Shown here: piece by piece, positions 6,013-8,648 of the stretch
How the letters are laid out: every line of letters begins with the position of its first letter
Numbering within the stretch: the stretch's first letter is position 1
Source: an uncultured Lachnospiraceae bacterium
GTDB lineage: Bacteria > Bacillota > Clostridia > Lachnospirales > Lachnospiraceae
DNA length: 8,648 nt
Direction: 5' to 3'
Assembly: GCA_902766655.1 (NCBI GenBank)
Contig: CACXEL010000021.1
Coordinates: forward strand, 1-8,648
Translations under genes and position numbers: made by a program
The notes under the pieces: model-generated
Databases searched by the model: none
What the model was told of the DNA's origin: nothing
Seen by the model: the letters and a program-made list of their open reading frames with translations, nothing else

Positions 6013-7188
6013 TCAATCTCCTAAAACCGGGAACCAGCCCTCGTCCACGCACTTGCCAAGATCCCAGGCATCCCAGCCCTTCCAGGAAATGTCGTTGGCA
6101 GTATCGAGCAGGAGCTTGTAGCTCCAGTAGAAGAAGCCGGAGCCCTTGTCCCAGGCCTTCAGCTGGGCCTCAGCCAGGGCGTTGTAGATGCGCTTCTTCT
6201 CCTCGGCGGAGATTTCGGTGGTGTTGTCGGAGAAATCCACACCGTTCAGGACAGTCTGGCCGCCCTTGGTGTCCTGGCCGACAGCCAGGGAGTTGAAGAG
6301 GCACCACTCGCCGACGACCACGTCGACGTACTCCTGGACCTCGGCGATATCCTTCTCATAATGCTCGGAAATGAAGCCAAGATATCCCTCCAGCGTCTGC
6401 TCGCAGCCGTACATCTCGGCCATCATGAGGTACTGGTGGGTGTCGAGGACGACGTTCTCGAACTTCTCCTCGGCGAAGAACTCCTTCCAGGCCTTGAGCA
6501 GGAAGGCGTCGTGGAAGACCACCTTGGCGTCGGCCTTGACGTTGGGACGGATCCTGGCGTAGGCGTCGCGGTAGAACTGCCTGAGGAAGGTGAGGGAGTT
6601 GGGCCTGCTCTTTGCTGCCAGCTCCGGGTCCACCGGCTTGTAGCGCTCCTGAATCTTCATGGCGGCCCAGAGCTCCTCGGTCACCGGCTCGTTGACGGGC
6701 TGGATGCCGAAGAGGCCTTCCCGCTGGCCGTAGCGTTTGGCAAGCTTTTCGAGCAGGTCCAGGACAAAATCGACCTCCTCAGGCAGCTGGCTCCAGAAGC
6801 AGACGCCGCTGATGCCGCCGTTGTCGAAGCCGTTCTGGGAGAAAGGCACGGTGTGGAGGTCGATGAGAATCTTGAGACCGTACTTCTCGGCCCAGGCGAA
6901 GGCTTTGTCCAGCTCCTCGATGCAGCCGATAAAGGGGGCGCGGTCGCCGAAAATGAAGTAGGGTACGGGGATACGGACGGTGTTGAGGCCCATTCTTTTG
7001 ATGGAGGCGAAATCACGCTCGGTGATGTATTCGCTCCTGTGGATCTTTATCCTGGCCTCGTAGACTTCGGGGGAGAGCTGGGTGGGGAGATAGTATTCGT
7101 CCTCCGCGGTCGTGCCTGCGAAGAGAGAGGGGCTCATCCATTTTTCAAGGACAAGCCAGTTGCCTAGATTCACGCCTTTGATCTTCAT
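6013..7188 (-). CDS. GH5 family glycoside hydrolase (exo-beta-glucanase/cellulase-like)
   Basis: Retaining glycoside hydrolase with a TIM-barrel fold, probably cleaving beta-glucan oligosaccharides. The 391-residue product begins MKIKGVNLGNWLVLEKWM, a sequence typical of exo-1,3-beta-glucanase-like GH5 proteins. In this numbering the acid/base is Glu167 in VNEP, the nucleophile Glu294 in VVGEW, and the conserved histidines lie in DLHT (His112) and THQY (His251). No signal peptide is present, so it is probably intracellular. The start at 7188 follows AGGAGG (7193-7198) with a 4-base gap; an in-frame ATG at 7245 would overlap the promoter and is rejected. It is the first gene of a leftward two-gene operon with GH43, and an AraC regulator is divergently transcribed. 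Specificity (beta-1,3, beta-1,4 or mixed glucan) is uncertain. Confidence 0.92.
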   Translation of the reverse strand: MKIKGVNLGNWLVLEKWMSPSLFAGTTAEDEYYLPTQLSPEVYEARIKIHRSEYITERDFASIKRMGLNTVRIPVPYFIFGDRAPFIGCIEELDKAFAWAEKYGLKILIDLHTVPFSQNGFDNGGISGVCFWSQLPEEVDFVLDLLEKLAKRYGQREGLFGIQPVNEPVTEELWAAMKIQERYKPVDPELAAKSRPNSLTFLRQFYRDAYARIRPNVKADAKVVFHDAFLLKAWKEFFAEEKFENVVLDTHQYLMMAEMYGCEQTLEGYLGFISEHYEKDIAEVQEYVDVVVGEWCLFNSLAVGQDTKGGQTVLNGVDFSDNTTEISAEEKKRIYNALAEAQLKAWDKGSGFFYWSYKLLLDTANDISWKGWDAWDLGKCVDEGWFPVLGD

Positions 7189-7192
7189 AATA

Positions 7193-7198
7193 CCTCCT
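7193..7198 (-). promoter_or_regulatory. Ribosome binding site that sets the GH5 start
   Basis: Perfect AGGAGG on the - strand, 4 bases before the ATG at 7188-7186. It decides against the in-frame ATG 57 bases further upstream. Confidence 0.85.
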
Positions 7199-7203
7199 TC
7201 TCC

Positions 7204-7233
7204 TTGAAGAGTTTCTGATTTATACTTTATAAT
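7204..7233 (+). promoter_or_regulatory. Putative sigma-A promoter of the AraC regulator gene
   Basis: TTGAAG at 7204-7209 is followed after 18 bases by a perfect TATAAT at 7228-7233. Transcription would start near 7240, leaving a leader of about 80 bases before ATG 7321. It overlaps the predicted GH5 promoter on the opposite strand. The AT-rich setting makes chance matches possible. Confidence 0.5.
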
Positions 7234-7240
7234 AAAAGAT

Positions 7241-7268
7241 AGCATAAACTAAAGAGATTTTATATCAA
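7241..7268 (-). promoter_or_regulatory. Putative sigma-A promoter of the GH5-GH43 operon
   Basis: On the - strand TTGATA (7268-7263) is followed after 16 bases by TATGCT (7246-7241). Transcription would start near 7234, about 46 bases before the GH5 ATG. The -10 box matches the consensus at only four of six positions, as might suit a promoter that needs an activator. Confidence 0.45.
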
Positions 7269-7320
7269 AATGCCTGCTCTTTTGTTAAATTTCCGATGCG
7301 TTTTGCGGGGACGAAGAAAG

Positions 7321-8154
7321 ATGGAAAATGATTCGAAAAAAACGATCCCGCCCGAACTGCGCCGTATCATAGACCGGCTGAGTCCTCTCTGGTCCCGGGA
7401 GCTGATGAGCAAACAGCTGAACTACAGGCTCCACAACTCCTACGACCAGGAGCTTCGCGAGCAGACAGCCATAGAGCTTGGAAATACAGACCTGCTCACC
7501 GCAGCCCTCGCCGAAGAGCTGGGCGGGGAGCTCGGGACCTTGACCAGGCACGGAGAACTGAGGAATGCCCTGAACATCGGTATCATTGTCATTTCTCTTG
7601 CCGCCAGGTCGGCCATCCGGGGAGGTCTTCTGCCCGAGCAATGCTTCAGCATGGCGGACGTCTATATTCGGGCCCTGGAGGAATGCAGGACGACCGGGGA
7701 AATCATGGACATGGTCCGGGCCTGCGAATATGAGCTGACCTGTCTGGTCCGCGAGTCCCAGAACAGGACCAGCCACCTCCACAGGGATGCGGGCAGCTAC
7801 CACGCGGACCGGGCCAGAAAATATGTTTTCGCTCATCTCCACCAGCATCTCACCGTGGAGATGGTGGCGGAAGCGCTGGACCTGTCGCCCGATTACCTGT
7901 CTGCGGTCTTTAAAAAGACCACCGGCGGGAAGCTCGGCGACTATATCACAGGCCTCAGGATCGACCAGGCCAAGGAGCTGCTAACCTATTCCGAATATTC
8001 CCTCAGTGAGATCGCCGCCTTCCTCGGCTTTTCATCCCAGAGCCATATGGGCGTCCGGTTCAGGAAGGCGGTCGGCTGCACGCCGGGGGAGTACCGGCGG
8101 ATGTACGGCCGGCAGACGACCGCAGGAGAGAGTGAGGCGGCCGGTGACGGGTAA
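7321..8154 (+). CDS. AraC-family transcriptional regulator
   Basis: DNA-binding regulator that probably controls the divergent GH5-GH43 operon in response to a sugar. The C-terminal AraC DNA-binding domain covers about residues 162-263 of 277, with two helix-turn-helix units: LTVEMVAEALDLSPDYLSAVFK (177-198) and SLSEIAAFLGFSSQSHMGVRF (227-247). It closes with the usual GCTPGEYRRMY (252-262). The N-terminal part (about 1-150) is mostly helical and is not a cupin sugar-binding domain; the stretch AARSAIRGGLLPEQCFSMAD (94-113) resembles a helical domain seen in other Bacillota AraC regulators. ATG 7321 is chosen although its ribosome binding site (GAAG/AAAG) is weak; ATG 7270 would add 17 residues rich in Arg and Leu. 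The tail after residue 263 is encoded by the first unit of a 62-base repeat. The target and effector are inferred from gene position. Confidence 0.9.
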   Translation: MENDSKKTIPPELRRIIDRLSPLWSRELMSKQLNYRLHNSYDQELREQTAIELGNTDLLTAALAEELGGELGTLTRHGELRNALNIGIIVISLAARSAIRGGLLPEQCFSMADVYIRALEECRTTGEIMDMVRACEYELTCLVRESQNRTSHLHRDAGSYHADRARKYVFAHLHQHLTVEMVAEALDLSPDYLSAVFKKTTGGKLGDYITGLRIDQAKELLTYSEYSLSEIAAFLGFSSQSHMGVRFRKAVGCTPGEYRRMYGRQTTAGESEAAGDG

Positions 8155-8284
8155 AGGCATAATTGTGCGGCCGGCGGCCTGCAGCGGAAAAGAGTGAAGC
8201 GGCGGGTGACAGATGAAACTGAGGATATACGGCCGGCGGCATATGTGTAACGGATGAAGCTGTCTGTGCGGGAACTATCACGGG
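8099..8284 (+). repeat. Degenerate tandem repeat, 62-base period, about three units
   Basis: The core CGGCCGGC occurs at 8106-8113, 8168-8175 and 8230-8237, exactly 62 bases apart each time. Units 1 and 2 also share AGAGTGA-AGCGGC-GGGTGAC-like blocks at 8129-8150 and 8191-8212, again 62 apart, with about 70% identity by hand alignment. Unit 3 keeps the core and its left flank (GGATATACGG against GGATGTACGG in unit 1) but diverges afterwards. Unit 1 lies in the AraC gene; units 2 and 3 fill the spacer before the lipoprotein gene. The 147-base spacer 8155-8301 shows no convincing promoter or terminator. Confidence 0.6.
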
Positions 8285-8301
8285 AGGAGGTCGAGAGACG
8301 T

Positions 8302-8648
8302 ATGCGGAAGGGAAAACTGTGCAGTGCTATAGCGGCAGGCCTTCTTGCGGTCCTCATTTCCGCCTGCGGCTATGCCATGGATACGGCGGATACGGCCGGG
8401 AGCGCGCCTGAACGCGCGGAGGAGAGTATCATGAAGGATGAGAGAGTTTTGACGATCGTGGAGGCGACGGACATGCACTACCTGTCGCCGGCCCTGACGG
8501 ACGGGGGAGCGGCCTTCAGGAAGCTCGTGAACTCGGGCGACGGAAAAATGCCCGAATGCAGTGGAGAGATCATGGACGCCCTCCTTAATGAGGTCCTGGA
8601 AATGAAGCCCGACGCCCTGGTCCTCTCCGGCGACCTGACCTTCAACGG
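8302..8648 (+). CDS. Lipoprotein metallophosphoesterase (3' partial)
   Basis: Calcineurin-like phosphoesterase exported and lipid-anchored on the outer face of the membrane, where it would hydrolyse phosphate esters using two metal ions. The first 115 codons are visible. Residues 1-22 form a lipoprotein signal peptide: basic MRKGK, a hydrophobic stretch AIAAGLLAVLIS and the lipobox ISAC with Cys22. After a short linker comes metal-binding motif I, ATDMHYLS (55-62, Asp57 and His59). Motif II, SGDLTFN (109-115, Asp111), follows and is cut by the window edge. The segment between them fits a Bacillota group of exported phosphoesterases. The start at 8302 is preceded by GGGAGGAGG (8282-8290) at a somewhat long gap of 11 bases, with GAGAG closer. 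The in-frame ATG at 8254 has no ribosome binding site and would spoil the signal peptide. The natural substrate is unknown. Confidence 0.88.
   Translation, partial: MRKGKLCSAIAAGLLAVLISACGYAMDTADTAGSAPERAEESIMKDERVLTIVEATDMHYLSPALTDGGAAFRKLVNSGDGKMPECSGEIMDALLNEVLEMKPDALVLSGDLTFN

Noticed and set aside
5236..6024. 262-codon + strand frame opposite the GH43 gene
   Set aside because: Antisense shadow: GH43 catalytic residues and domain order on the - strand are unambiguous, and the product is Val/Gly/Asp-rich without a motif.
6361..7167. 268-codon + strand frame opposite the GH5 gene
   Set aside because: Antisense shadow of a well-conserved GH5 enzyme with its own perfect ribosome binding site.
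8168..8182. GGCC-GGC-GGCC inverted repeat after the AraC gene as a terminator
   Set aside because: The stem is about four pairs and no T-run follows; it is better explained as part of the 62-base repeat core.
8246..8265. TGTAAC followed by CTGTCT as a second ECF promoter before the lipoprotein gene
   Set aside because: The gap is 8 bases rather than about 17, so the two elements cannot act together as an ECF promoter.
8254..8301. Upstream in-frame ATG at 8254 as the start of the lipoprotein gene
   Set aside because: There is no ribosome binding site before it, and it would put 16 charged residues ahead of an otherwise complete lipoprotein signal peptide.

Overview
The window looks like chromosomal DNA from a fairly GC-rich member of the Bacillota, most likely a Clostridia or Lachnospiraceae-type anaerobe. 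This rests on gene content: a sigma factor followed by a DUF4367-type anti-sigma factor, a GH5 glucanase-like enzyme starting GVNLGNWLVLEKWM, a GH43 enzyme of the beta-xylosidase XynB type, an AraC regulator and a lipoprotein phosphoesterase. Strong AGGAGG ribosome binding sites and sigma-A-like promoters agree with it. No tRNA, rRNA, CRISPR array, insertion sequence or phage gene was seen. The species cannot be named from this sequence.

Layout. Positions 1-1056 (+) hold the 3' part of a MATE-family efflux transporter. A compact terminator/promoter (1061-1121) separates it from two translationally coupled membrane-protein genes (1141-1689 and 1686-2516), the second resembling DUF2238/YjdF proteins. 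A probable ECF-type, possibly autoregulated promoter (2531-2561) precedes an ECF sigma factor gene (2596-3258) and its membrane-anchored DUF4367 anti-sigma partner (3270-4238). A long hairpin (4256-4306) closes this rightward block and also the leftward operon that meets it.

The leftward operon, read from 7188 down to 4309, encodes a GH5 enzyme and then a GH43 enzyme, with only 3 bases between the two genes. Neither enzyme has a signal peptide, so both probably act in the cytoplasm on imported oligosaccharides. An AraC-family regulator (7321-8154, +) is transcribed divergently from a short AT-rich region where the predicted promoters of the two units overlap face to face; it is the natural candidate regulator. 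A degenerate tandem repeat with a 62-base period runs from the 3' end of the AraC gene into the next spacer. The window ends inside a lipoprotein metallophosphoesterase gene (8302 onward).

Most of the window is recognisable families in ordinary arrangements. The points most worth a second look are the unusual N-terminal extension of the sigma factor, its likely ECF-type promoter, the very acidic linker of the anti-sigma factor, the overlapping divergent promoters, and the 62-base repeat that encodes the tail of the AraC protein. I found no clear evidence of a wholly new multi-gene system.
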